Below are positions 26,311 to 35,046 of a stretch of 64,000 nucleotides of DNA, in pieces (the stretch's first letter is position 1; every line of letters begins with the position of its first letter). The notes below the pieces were generated by a model. It was not told where the DNA came from, did not search any database, and saw nothing but the letters and a program-made list of their open reading frames with translations. This DNA is from Streptomyces sp. NBC_00536 (GTDB lineage: Bacteria; Actinomycetota; Actinomycetes; Streptomycetales; Streptomycetaceae), in contig NZ_CP107819.1 in the NCBI RefSeq assembly GCF_036346295.1, forward strand, positions 1,116,001 through 1,180,000. Reading direction: 5' to 3'. The position numbers were made by a program, and so were the translations under genes.

Positions 26311-26628
26311 TCAGTAGACGCGGTTGGTGTTGATCGCGTTCATGTTGTGGTTGATGATCATGCGGCTCTGCGGTGCACTTGTGTCTCCGGCGGAGGGGTT
26401 GAGCCCACCAGGGCTGACCAGAGACGGGCTTGGCGCCACCAGCGTGAAGGCTCGGGCCAGTACTTCGAGTCCCGCCGATGCCTGTCCGGCTCGCTGGTCG
26501 GCGAGGAATGCCGCTTCGCGGCCGATGGCTTCTACGAGCCGTTCGCGGGCTACAGCAACGGTTGGTGACCCGGTCGCGGTGGCCTGCGAGAGCATCGGCC
26601 CCGAGTCAGTTGCTTCGGTCTCAGACAT
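26311..26628 (-). CDS. Small protein of unknown family, paralogue 1, flagellin-like tail
   Basis: 105 aa. The middle (SPTVAVARERLVEAIGREAA, then DQRAGQASAGLEVLARAFTL) is nearly identical to the neighbour at 26698-27114 and is predicted to be helical. The C-terminus ends MIINHNMNAINTNRVY, which closely resembles the first residues of bacterial flagellins (MxINHNxxAxNTxR), odd for a non-flagellated genus. No enzyme motif, signal peptide or membrane segment is seen. The two genes form a small leftward tandem pair 69 bp apart. Their function is unknown. Confidence 0.6.
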   Translation of the reverse strand: MSETEATDSGPMLSQATATGSPTVAVARERLVEAIGREAAFLADQRAGQASAGLEVLARAFTLVAPSPSLVSPGGLNPSAGDTSAPQSRMIINHNMNAINTNRVY

Positions 26629-26697
26629 GCGTGCGTCCTTTGCTTACATGACATGGCGCCGATCGGTGGTGAACTTGGAGTTCTCCGGTTGCTGGGG

Positions 26698-27114
26698 CTA
26701 TCGCGTAGTGGTGGGCCTGATGATGGGCTTGGGGACATCGGTGACGACGTAGTCATCTCCGATCGGGGACCCGTTCGGTGGCGAAAGCTCTTCGAGGTAC
26801 CTGCCGTGGAGGGCCGCCGTGATGGGCTCTGCCTGGCTTGCGGTCACGCCGACCATGGGTCCGGAAACCACGAGGCTGAAGGCGCGAGCGAGGGATTCCA
26901 GGCCTGCGGATGCTTGCCCGGCCCGCTGGTCGACGAGGAATGCGGCTTCCCGCCCGATGGCCTCTACGAGCCGTTCACGGGCTACCGCAACAGTCGGTGA
27001 CTCCTGTACCTGAAGCTGTGCCGGGATCTGCTGAATGCCGCTGGTGTCCGCGCCGTTGCTGCTCTGAATTTCGCCCAAGTCAGCTGCTTCGGGTGCCGCT
27101 TGCTCGTCTGCCAT
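26698..27114 (-). CDS. Small protein of unknown family, paralogue 2
   Basis: 138 aa. It shares the central block of paralogue 1 (SPTVAVARERLVEAIGREAA and QRAGQASAGLESLARAFSLV) but has a longer acidic N-terminus and a different tail (EPITAALHGRYLEELSPPNG, then DVPKPIIRPTTTR). The conserved block suggests an alpha-helical pairing or assembly domain, with variable tails as possible specificity elements. It lies just upstream of paralogue 1 on the same strand, probably cotranscribed. I do not recognise the family. Confidence 0.6.
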   Translation of the reverse strand: MADEQAAPEAADLGEIQSSNGADTSGIQQIPAQLQVQESPTVAVARERLVEAIGREAAFLVDQRAGQASAGLESLARAFSLVVSGPMVGVTASQAEPITAALHGRYLEELSPPNGSPIGDDYVVTDVPKPIIRPTTTR

Positions 27115-27332
27115 GCCCAGTGCCCTTTCCTGGCCAACGCGTTGCCGGCCCGGTCAGAGCGTCGCAGCACCCAATGTGTACGGACAATAACTCTCGACGG
27201 AACGGCTGGATCTCGACAAGGTGACGCAAAGGGGCGGCCTGTGACAGAAGCCACGGCGGTCGGCCGCCCGCCATCGACCGTGAGACATGCAAGCAGCGCA
27301 ACACCGCCGGAGGATGCATCAACCCTTCAGGG

Positions 27333-27425
27333 CAGTGGCGGGGCGTCGCCACCCGCTATGAGAAGACCGCCACCGACTTCTTGGGCGGCCTCCACATAGC
27401 AGCCATTTCCCCCTGGCCTACTTAG
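27333..27425 (+). pseudogene. C-terminal scrap of an IS5-type transposase
   Basis: The frame QWRGVATRYEKTATDFLGGL to a stop matches the conserved C-terminus of IS5-family transposases (QWRGVATRYxKxA). It is directly abutted by the left end of the ISAzo13-like element, which may supply its stop codon. The rest of the gene is missing, and nothing else is seen in 27115-27332. Confidence 0.5.
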
Positions 27426-27438
27426 GACTTGCCGGGAA

Positions 27439-28149
27439 TCAACACGCCGGTTTGATCTTGGATTTGTCGGTGTCGAGGAACCTGGCGACGTCTTCCGGTG
27501 TGTGGAAACGGGCTGTTGAGGCGGTGGGGTGAACATCATGGGCTTCCAGGAGCGGGCGGACGTCTTTCGCTGCGCGGCTGATGGTCATGGCGGTGGTATT
27601 GAAGAGCTGGCCCAGGAGGTCCATGGGCGCGAGTTTTCGCAGGTGGAGCACGGTGGCCAGGACCCGGTCAGCTGAGGTGAGCTTGGCTTTGGCACCTGCG
27701 CCAGGGGCGACCCTGCGCTCGTGGCCTCGACGCGCACGGAGTACTTGCTCACGCTGAAGCTCCATCTCTGGAATCAACGCGTCGATGACTTCACTGAGTT
27801 GCCGGCGGGTCATTCCGGTCAGTTCCGGGTCCTGGAGTGCATGCCGCGTGAGGTGAGTCGGTCGGTCCGCCAGGGCCTCGTCCGGTGTGGTGCCGTTGGC
27901 CGCCGCGTCCACCGGCTGGGAGTGGAGGGTGTAGTTCCAGTCGCCGTGGAAGCGATGGCGGGTGATGGGCAGGGCAGCGATCTCGTCGTCGCTGATGCGG
28001 ATGCCGGTGGGGTACTCGCCACTGTCGAGTTCAGCCTGGACGGTGAGGCCGGTCCGGCTGGTGGTTGCGGCGATGGTCTGAATCATGACTTCGTGGCTGG
28101 TCAGGGGCCTGCCTCGCCAGTTCATGGTGATGTGGGAGAACAGTCTGTG
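27439..28149 (-). CDS. ISAzo13-like transposase, 3' exon
   Basis: 237 codons including stop. The exon begins at CAC AGA CTG (HRLFSHITMNWRGRPLTSHE) and continues through QTIAATTSRTGLTVQAELDS and LPITRHRFHGDWNYTL, all typical of the ISAzo13 C-terminal half, then an extra C-terminal region with helix-turn-helix character (LLGQLFNTTAMTISRAAKDV). Joined to the 5' exon after splicing it would give a continuous protein of about 559 aa. Unspliced, this part has no start of its own; upstream in-frame codons are intron sequence. Confidence 0.8.
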   Translation of the reverse strand, partial: HRLFSHITMNWRGRPLTSHEVMIQTIAATTSRTGLTVQAELDSGEYPTGIRISDDEIAALPITRHRFHGDWNYTLHSQPVDAAANGTTPDEALADRPTHLTRHALQDPELTGMTRRQLSEVIDALIPEMELQREQVLRARRGHERRVAPGAGAKAKLTSADRVLATVLHLRKLAPMDLLGQLFNTTAMTISRAAKDVRPLLEAHDVHPTASTARFHTPEDVARFLDTDKSKIKPAC

Positions 28150-28211
28150 GTGAAGTAGGCCCGAAGCGCGGTCTCGTCTTTCGAGCGAGCCGTTTCTTCG
28201 GGCCTCTTCCC

Positions 28212-28247
28212 GCACCCGGCGTGCCACTCTCATGGCACCGGGCGCTC
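28212..28247 (-). ncRNA. Group II intron domain V hairpin
   Basis: On the minus strand this reads GAGCGCCCGGTGCC, a loop, then GGCACGCCGGGTGC. It is a 34-36 nt hairpin with the AGC catalytic triad at its base, as in group II domain V. It is followed by a domain VI-like stem (AGGCCCGAAG paired with CTTCGGGCCT) with an A near the 3' splice site that could be the branch point. Confidence 0.7.
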
Positions 28248-28279
28248 CACAAGTCCCGTCTCACTGCCCCTGTTGATCT

Positions 28280-29710
28280 TCATCCGATGGTCGGCCAGGG
28301 GGAAGGGATGACCGTTCCCCGGTATCGGTAGCGCGTCGTGCGTACCTTGCCGGGATCGAACAGTGTCCGTTCCTCCCCTGCCGGCCACCATCCCCCGCCG
28401 CAGTAAAGACGGCGGAGATCCTTCCTGTTGATCCGGAGGTGTTTGCGACGCAGCCACTTCATGACCTGGCTCCACGTGTACGAGCTCAGGTACTGGAAGG
28501 TCGCGCTGGACACCCCGGGGCGGAAGTACATGCACCAGCCGAACAGCATCCGGTTGATCTGGATGAGCAGTTCGTCCAGTGGCAGGCCGGTGGCCGTTCT
28601 GCGGCGTACCGCCTTGACCTTGCCCATCGCGGCCGTCAGGGCCTTGCGCGAGGGGTAGGTGTAGACGTAGCTGCGACTGGAACCTCGTTTGCGGTGGCGC
28701 TGGATGCGCCACCCGAGGAAGTCCAGTCCCTCGTCGATGTGGGTGATCAGGGTCTTCTCCACGGACAGGCGCAAGCCCATCGTGGACAATACCTCCGCGA
28801 TCTCCTCGCGCAGAGACTCGGCGTCGTCCTTGGTGCCCTTGATCATTAGGCACCAGTCGTCCGCGTACCGGGTCAGCCGGTAGTTGGGGAGACCTTGACG
28901 AAGCCGCTTGGTCCGCGCCCAAGGCGTGGACCTCGGGCCTCCCGGAGACTGGGCGATGTGCTCGTCCAGGACCGACAGCGCCACGTTGCTCATCAACGGC
29001 GAGAGAATCGAACCCTGTGGGGTACCGGCGGTGGTCTCTCGAAGTACACGGTCCTCACCGAGGATGCCCGACTTCAAGAATGCCTTCACCAAGATCAGGA
29101 CACGTTTGTCTCCGACGCGCTTGCGCACCCGGTCCATCAGAGCGGAGTGTGAAATCTCGTCGAAGCAGGCCTTGATGTCGCCCTCCACGATCCACTCATA
29201 CGACTTGGACGTGAAGAACCGCACCTCGGCCACCGCGTCATGAGCCCGGCGGTTCGGACGGAACCCGTAGGAACACGGCAGGAAATCCGCCTCGAAAATT
29301 GGCTCCAGCACCAGCTTCAAGGATGCCTGCACCACCCGGTCCGCGATCGTGGCGATCCCCAGACGGCGCAACTTGCCGCCCGCCTTGGGGATCATCCGCT
29401 CCCGCACCGGCAGCGGACGGAAACTACGGTTCTTGATGCTCTCCCGCAGTCTGCCGAGGAACTCCTCGACGCCCGTCCGCTCCGCGATGGACGCCGCGGT
29501 GCGGCCATCCACCCCGGCGGTCTTCGCACCCTTGTTACCCCGCACCTGATCCCACGCGACCAGCAGGAACGCGGGATCGGCACAGAGGTTGAACAGGTCA
29601 TCGAACCTGCGATGAGGATCATCGCGGGCCCAACGGTGCAGCTTGGTCTGGATCTCCAGTACCCGTCGCTCCGCCCCATAGGTGACGGCCTCAAGTTCGT
29701 CGGTATTCAC
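28280..29710 (-). CDS. Group II intron reverse transcriptase/maturase
   Basis: 476 aa from GTG 29710, chosen because AGGAGG lies about 9 bases upstream. RT blocks include AGVDGRTAA, IPKAGGKLRRLGI, CSYGFRPNRRAHDAV, GDIKACFDEISH, GTPQGSILSPLM and the catalytic YADDWCLM, followed by a maturase (X) domain with FLGWRIQRHR and LFGWCMYFRPG. No HNH endonuclease domain (Cys pairs) is present, so retrohoming would rely on other priming. It should bind and help splice its own intron RNA. Confidence 0.93.
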   Translation of the reverse strand: MNTDELEAVTYGAERRVLEIQTKLHRWARDDPHRRFDDLFNLCADPAFLLVAWDQVRGNKGAKTAGVDGRTAASIAERTGVEEFLGRLRESIKNRSFRPLPVRERMIPKAGGKLRRLGIATIADRVVQASLKLVLEPIFEADFLPCSYGFRPNRRAHDAVAEVRFFTSKSYEWIVEGDIKACFDEISHSALMDRVRKRVGDKRVLILVKAFLKSGILGEDRVLRETTAGTPQGSILSPLMSNVALSVLDEHIAQSPGGPRSTPWARTKRLRQGLPNYRLTRYADDWCLMIKGTKDDAESLREEIAEVLSTMGLRLSVEKTLITHIDEGLDFLGWRIQRHRKRGSSRSYVYTYPSRKALTAAMGKVKAVRRRTATGLPLDELLIQINRMLFGWCMYFRPGVSSATFQYLSSYTWSQVMKWLRRKHLRINRKDLRRLYCGGGWWPAGEERTLFDPGKVRTTRYRYRGTVIPSPWPTIG

Positions 29711-30310
29711 CGGCGAGAACCTCCTGGTCTTCCAGCACTTCGGCCACTGACTTACTGGCCCCCTTCGCCATGTACGCGCCATTAACGCGCTCGGACTACT
29801 ACGGGGCCTCCGCCACGTACTGGAGCCATCAGCCGACAACGGGCCTGCCCACCGGCTGACTGGATATCAGCCGGGAAGGGCGGTTCCAGCACGCTTCCCA
29901 CGTTCACCACTTACCGGTCGACGAGCGAGCCGCCCAGCTCTACCCCGACAGCATCGCCACGCCTACGCCGCAGGCATTCAACGTGGCCTCCTCACCAGCA
30001 TCGAAAGACCGGCTTCGAAGTCGCCGCCCGACAGGCGGCGTGCGCTGCACCCGGCCCATATCCTCCAGATTGGAGCCGGTGGAACACTTACGGGACGTCA
30101 GGCACTGGTTCCTCTCGTACGGCGTCTCGTCTTGCTTGCCGGACCCGCGCCGTCTGGAAGTACCGACGCGCTCCGTCGTTGTCAGGGCTGCTCCTACCTC
30201 CCCGTGCGTCTCCACGGATCGGCTGCCCTCAGCTTCACCGGACTGCTGCGACAGTCCGGCAGCAGGGGTCTTGCACCCCTGCCCGGTAACAGTGGCGCCT
30301 CGTGGCGCAC

Positions 30311-31279
30311 CTCGATCTTGTTCCACTTCGAGGTGCCGGGCGGAAGGTGGCACACGGTGATCTCAAGGCCGGTCTCGGCAGCGAGGTCGGCGAGGTGGGT
30401 CTTCCAGCCGCGGGTGCGGTAGCCGTTGGAGCCCCCGCCGTCGGCGGTGATCAGCAGCCGGCGGGCACGGGGGTAGTCGTGTCGGCCGCGGGCCTGCCAC
30501 CAGCGCCGGATCGAGGCGACAGCGAACGCCGCGGTGTCGTGATCGGTGCCGATGCTGACCCAGCCGGTGTTCGCTGTCATGTCGTAGATTCCGTACGGAA
30601 TCGCCTTCTCGGCCTGGCCGGGGAAGTCGTGGGTCTTGACCCTCACGGGCTGCCCTGCGGGCTGCCATTCGTGCCCGGCGTTCTTATAGTCGCCGATCAG
30701 TTCCTTCTTCTTGCTGTCCACGCTGATCACCGGGTCACCGGCGTCCCTGTGGTCTCGTGCCTGCTCGTTGAGGTAGCGGAACTGGGTGTCCCGGTCGGGG
30801 TGCTGAGCACCTTCGATGGTCTTGGCGTTGGCCTGCAGGCTGAAGCCTTCCTCCCGCAGCAGGCCGGCGACCGTGTCGGCGGAGACCCGATGGCCCTGCC
30901 GGGTCAGCTCCGCTGCCAGCTTCCGGGTCGACTTCGTCGTCCAGCGCAGCGGCGACATCGGATCACCCCGCTCGTCCGGCTCGACCAACCCAAGCAGAGC
31001 CGGCCGTAACCCCGGATCGAGGTCCGCTGCCCTCTTCCGGCCACCACCAGGTCGACGAATCCGCCCCAACGACGCCTGGCCAGACTCCAGTTCGGCCGCT
31101 CCGCGAGAGACCGTACCCTCCCGAACCCCGGCCGCCGCGGCGACGAGCCTGATCCCACCACGCCCCAGCGATAGCGCTTCCGCTCCTATGGCCAGCCGAC
31201 GCTGACGCTCATCGAGATGCGGCAACAACAACTGGAACTTCGCCGCCAGGACATCCTCGATCCCCTCTGGTCTCCCCAT
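30311..31279 (-). CDS. ISAzo13-like transposase, 5' exon
   Basis: 323 codons from ATG 31279 (MGRPEGIEDVLAAKFQLL). It includes an N-terminal HTH region (GGIRLVAAAAGVREGTVSRG), MSPLRWTTKSTRKLAAELTR, and two of the catalytic acids: Asp in VISVDSKKKE and Asp in LLITADGGGSNG. The exon ends TSKWNKIE, whose Glu is probably the third catalytic residue. The intron follows at once. If not spliced, the frame runs on 39 codons into the intron (VRHEAPLLPGRG to a stop) and would make a dead truncated protein. Confidence 0.85.
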
Positions 31280-31410
31280 ACCAGAACAACGAGTCCGACC
31301 GTTGGAAGCCACGACTTGTTTCCCGGCAAGCCCTTAAAGCTCATAACGCGATCACGGTGAGCGCGGCTGGTGAAGCGTGACCGGTACGACGATGCGGCCG
31401 CTCGTGATTC

Positions 31411-32089
31411 GTGAGCATCAGGCCGTGGATCGTGGATGCCGAGTTGTGGGCGCTGATCGAGCCGGTCCTGCCGCCGTGGCCAGAGCGGTCGCCGGGCCCT
31501 CGGCCAGTGGATGACCGACGGTGTCTGCAGGGCATCTTGTACGTGCTGTACTGCAACATCGGCTGGCAGCAGCTGCCGTTGGAACTCGGTTTTGGCTCCG
31601 ACCAGACCTGCTGGCGCAGGCTCGGCCGCTGGCACGAGGCCGGCGTCTTCGACGCGTTGCACCACCTTCTACTGGCCGAGCTGAATGTGGCCGGAGAGCT
31701 GGACTGGACACGCGTCTGCGTGGATACCTCCCATGTGCGGGCGAAAAAAGGGGGCGAGGCGACGGGTCCCTCGCCGGTCGACCACCGCAAGACCGGCAGC
31801 AAACACCACCTGATCTGCGACGGCAAGGCACCCCGTTCAAGGTGATCACCACCGCGGGCAACGTCAACGATGTCACGCAGACGCTGAATCTGGTCGACGG
31901 CATCCCACCCGTCGCCGGCCGGCCCGGCCGCCGCCGCAACGTCCGGACGCCCTGCGGGGCGACAAGGCCTACGACAGCAACCCAAACCGGCGTGAACTGC
32001 AGAAACACGGAATCCTGCCGGTCATCTCCCGCAAAGGCTCACCCGACATCCACAGCCTGGGCAAGCTCCGCTACGTCATCGAACGGGAG
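31411..32089 (+). pseudogene. IS5-family transposase, frameshifted and truncated
   Basis: The first frame (IVDAELWALIEPVLPPWPER to TGSKHHLICDGKAP) stops at 31845. A one-base loss near 31830 moves the family reading to a second frame (TPFKVITTAGNVNDVTQTLN, VDGIPPVAGRPG), and another shift near 31950 to a third (GDKAYDSNPNRRELQKHGIL, then PVISRKGSPDIHSLGKLRYV). The C-terminal third is missing; it ends at YVIER. Two frameshifts and truncation make it inactive. Confidence 0.85.
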
Positions 32090-32110
32090 GGGCGTGAGGC
32101 TGCTAGCGGA

Positions 32111-32674
32111 TCACTTGGCCTCCCATTTCTGCCAGTTCGATCCGTCGCAGGTCCAGATTCGAACCCCGCTGCCGCTGCCGCTGCTGTTCATCAAGCCCAG
32201 GCACAGGCCCGAGACCGCCGCGTGGATCGTTCCGTCCGTTTGCATTGCCCAGATTTGGCTCTCCAAGTTGTTGCAGTCCGCGATGACGACCCGTGCCCCC
32301 GGGGCCAGGACGCCTCCATTCACGTCCAGACACTTGGAGATTCCGACCTGAAGAACTGCTGAACTAGGCCAACCCGGATCGAACTTCCATTTTTGATTGT
32401 TCCCGCCGTTGCAGTCCAAGATGTCCACCGGGGTTCCGTTGGCCGTGTCGGATCCAGGGGATTCCAGACACCGTCCCGTGGCCATATAGGGCACCAGTGA
32501 GAGGACCCGACTCGCAAGCCTCTCCGAGCCCTGAGATCCAACGCGGCTGACGCTGCGGCTCTTCTCGTCTCTGACCGTAGATGCCTGAGCGACTTGCACG
32601 CAGACCAGCGCGGCTGAACTGAGCACGGCCGCTGCTACGAACCCGCACCTTCTGGCACCGTTCTTGAGGTTCAT
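32111..32674 (-). CDS. Secreted ricin-type beta-trefoil lectin
   Basis: 187 aa from ATG 32674 (AAGGGGA upstream). The signal peptide (FVAAAVLSSAALVCVQVAQA, about residues 12-31) is followed by a short linker and a beta-trefoil with three QxW repeats (NNQKWKF, ESQIWAM, NWQKWEAK) and Cys pairs (CLESPGSDT.. and CLDVNGGVL, CLGLMNSSG). Ricin B-type domains bind galactose or other sugars and usually target a glycosidase. Here there is no catalytic domain, so it acts alone or in trans. Its 3' end abuts the broken IS5. Confidence 0.88.
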   Translation of the reverse strand: MNLKNGARRCGFVAAAVLSSAALVCVQVAQASTVRDEKSRSVSRVGSQGSERLASRVLSLVPYMATGRCLESPGSDTANGTPVDILDCNGGNNQKWKFDPGWPSSAVLQVGISKCLDVNGGVLAPGARVVIADCNNLESQIWAMQTDGTIHAAVSGLCLGLMNSSGSGSGVRIWTCDGSNWQKWEAK

Positions 32675-33142
32675 GACGGATCCCCTTCTCTGTGCACCCC
32701 CCTGGTACGGGAAGCACGACCTAGAAGAGCGCGGATCGCCAAACGGAAGAAGGGATTGTGTACGCGATTCACCCCTGAGGGGCGCAAGTATGCTCAAATG
32801 GCCGCCGAGGTAGGCGGATCAACCATGCGGGAGCCGCCGACAGCCCGCAACACCGTCGGTGGCCGAGGGCCCGGCGACCGCTAGTCCACCAGTGCCGGAT
32901 TCGACACGGTCTCATGGGCAGGGCATTTGGCGATCCGAACTCCAGCCGTTGGTGCTGCCCCAGGTGCGGTGCCACATCCGGCTGTTGTTGTGGGCCGTGG
33001 TGGACGTGGTGGAGCTGTCCGAAGTGGGAGGCCAGTGCCGGACCGTGCGAGGTCATGCTCGCAATTTTCTGGCCGCCGGTCGACCGGCTGCCGTTGAAGG
33101 CGCCCATCCACACCTGACGACTCATCAGTCATCGCCGACGGC
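32675..33142. other. Intergenic region, no gene recognised
   Basis: Contains the lectin promoter. A weak Cys/Trp-rich frame at 32914-33117 lacks a ribosome site and homology and is not called. Confidence 0.35.
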
Positions 33143-33312
33143 GTGCGTCAAACGTGCGTCGCGTGCGTCAGATCTGCGTCAAGATATCGCCCGTAACGCA
33201 CACAGCGCACATAATGCACACTGCCCTAACTTGCAGGTCAGAGGCTCTTTCCAACGGGCTCAAGGATCGCGACGCACTCGACATGATGAGTCATCGGGAA
33301 AACGTGCACTGA
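33143..33312 (-). pseudogene. 3' end of a TrmA/RumA-type RNA methyltransferase gene plus downstream DNA, copy B
   Basis: The minus-strand frame at 33312-33239 reads VHVFPMTHHVECVAILEPVG KSL and stop, a slightly longer C-terminus than copy A at 19201-19254. Downstream DNA again has the tcaagatatcgc element and an array of TGACGCA-like units (complement of tgcgtca) spaced about 10-12 bp. The two copies are clearly homologous but diverged, and lie in the same orientation about 14 kb apart. Confidence 0.7.
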
Positions 33313-34388
33313 GGGCCGCCGGGCGGTTGACAGTGAGCCGACATGCCACTGCTCGATGCCGGGGCCATTTCACGTGCCCACTCCAACCAGCTTCTGGCCG
33401 ATTTCAGTGCCAGCTCGTCCACGCCGCTGCCCGGTTCGGCAAGCCGGCGTTCCAGAGCATCGCAATACGCTCTGAGCACGGCGGCCTCCTGCCGGCGTCC
33501 GGCCTCCTCGCTCAGCACCTCTGCGAGTTGATCCCGAACAACTCGCCTCCTCGCCTCCTGCATGGCCGCCCGCCAGCGGACCTCGCCCTCTGCCCTGGCC
33601 CGCTCCTCGCACTCCCTGCTTCGAGTGTCCTCCAGCGCTCGCGCCTCGATCTCCCCAAGGATCACCCCCAAGGCGTCCTCAAGCACCCTGCTCTTGCCAT
33701 CTCGCCAGCGCCCCGACCGACCGGACCGGCCGTGGTCAAGCTCGACGACAAGGCGCGCGGAGCGCTCTGGATTCGTCGACTGCGGAAACTCCTGCCTGAC
33801 GGTGATGGCGCACGCGAAGCCGTCGGCCACCACGTCCACTCCGGCCTCGCGCCGCGAATAGCACGACCGGCTCTGCCTGACCTCCTACCCTCGCCGCACC
33901 GTCTCGGAAGCCAGCGCCTGCAGCATCAAGAGTGATCGGCGACGAAGCACAGCGGGAATGACCGGCTGTCCGTCATCGTCCTTGAGCGCAGCCACAGCCG
34001 GATGGGGAGAACTCGGTCGCGTGGGGACCGGCACCACCGAAGCATCGGCCTTCGGCCGCTGAGTCCGCGAGTTGGGATGCGGGCCCTCGGTGAGGAACAT
34101 CTCCAGCCCGCGTGCGCCGAAGCGGGCCTTCTCGATGCGTCTGCCCTTCGGTTCCAGGCCGTGCCGCTTGGCGTAATCGACTACGCGCCGCCACTCCGCA
34201 ACCTCGTCGTCATCGGGGTCGGCGAGACGGACGCGCGCCTCGGCGACCAGACGCTCGACCAACTCCAGCGCCTTCGCCCGTCGAGCGCGCCCGATGGGCC
34301 GCTCACTGTATGGCGCCGGACAGTGCTTTCGAGCGGTCACTTCGCGCCGCGCTCCGTCCTTCGTCAACGCCGAGGGTCCGACTGACAC
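33291..34388 (-). pseudogene. Unknown actinobacterial protein gene with an in-frame TAG
   Basis: Two open segments lie in one frame: 34388-33888 (RARRAKALELVERLVAEARV; VVDYAKRHGLEPKGRRIEKA; AVLRRRSLLMLQALASETVR) and 33884-33291 (GVDVVADGFACAITVRQEFP; DALGVILGEIEARALED; SARSWLEWAREM). A TAG at 33887-33885 separates them, and codons on both sides continue the coding pattern, so this looks like one protein of about 365 aa interrupted by a nonsense codon. It contains charged coiled-coil-like helices. Its tail overlaps the copy-B fragment. Function is unknown; similar proteins occur in Streptomyces accessory regions. Confidence 0.6.
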
Positions 34389-34758
34389 TGCCTGGAGGCT
34401 TCATCCGTAGACGCCGGATCGTCGGGATGACGACCACGCCACAGCTGGAACCGGTCGTCAAGCACCTGGACGACCGGCTCTATCGGCTCCCGGCACGTTC
34501 GCCACCACCGCCGGCGTGGGCTGGCAATAACTTGCCGCCACTCGCAGGCACGCCGTCGGCGCAGCCCGAGCTCTGAGGCCCTCCACCGACGACCATCGCT
34601 GCGGGCCCTGGCCACGGAACGACAGTGCGCCCTCGCTCCCCCCACAACCAAGATCCGGGCCAGTTGCGGGCCAGCACCGGCCCACAGAAGGCCGATACCT
34701 TCATTTTGCCTGGTCAGGAACTGTGTGGCGCGTGTACCACCAGCACTCCAAAAACGTT

Positions 34759-35040
34759 CTAGTCAGTTACTGCGAACCTGGTCGGCTGCTGCTGGATGCG
34801 TCGGCGAAGCAGCTCACTGAACCACCGGTGCTCGCTGCCGACGTGCCGCGTGAGGTCCCCGAGAGTCCCGCCGGGGCAGGTCGGCTGCGGGGTGGAGGGT
34901 CGGCTCCCGTGACCGTGGCGACGAATGCGGCGGTCTCGGCTGCGAAGGCCGCTCCGTGCTGGGCGGCCCAGGCCGCCCACAGCGCCCCGCTGCCTTGCTT
35001 GGGACACGGGTCGGCGGCATCCGCTGAACTGCGGCCGTAC
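34759..35040 (-). pseudogene. Fragment of a maleylpyruvate isomerase/DinB-like protein
   Basis: The minus strand gives FAAETAAFVATVTGAD in one frame and TCPGGTLGDLTRHVGSEHRW to FSELLRRR in another. Together they match the N-terminus of the TIGR03083 family (thiol-dependent DinB-fold enzymes: CPGWxLxDLxRHVGxxHRW). It has a frameshift and lost its C-terminus, so it is inactive. The region 34389-34758 holds nothing else except a short tail-like frame near 34730. Confidence 0.5.
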
Positions 35041-35046
35041 CTCTGG

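Larger units (their letters stand above)
28150..30310 (-). mobile_element. Group II intron inside the transposase gene
   Basis: The intron (2161 bp, minus strand) starts GTGCGCC directly after the exon end AACAAGATCGAG and ends CTACTTCAC before CACAGACTG, matching the GUGYG...AY rule. It encodes an RT/maturase and has domain V and VI hairpins near its 3' end. Removing it restores the transposase reading NKIE|HRLF exactly in frame. Intact RNA ends and ORF suggest it can splice and move. Confidence 0.88.
27424..31334 (-). mobile_element. ISAzo13-like insertion sequence interrupted by a group II intron
   Basis: The ends share an imperfect inverted repeat: AGGACTTGCCGGGAATCAA at the left (from 27424), and the complement of TTGTTTCCCGGCAAGCCCT at the right (to 31334). 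Inside is one transposase reading split into two exons by the intron at 28150-30310. Without the intron the element would be about 1.75 kb. Boundaries are set from the repeats and could be off by a few bases. Confidence 0.75.

Noticed and set aside
32914..33117. Cys/Trp-rich small frame resembling a peptide precursor
   Set aside because: No ribosome site, no leader motif, no partner genes, and weak codon pattern.
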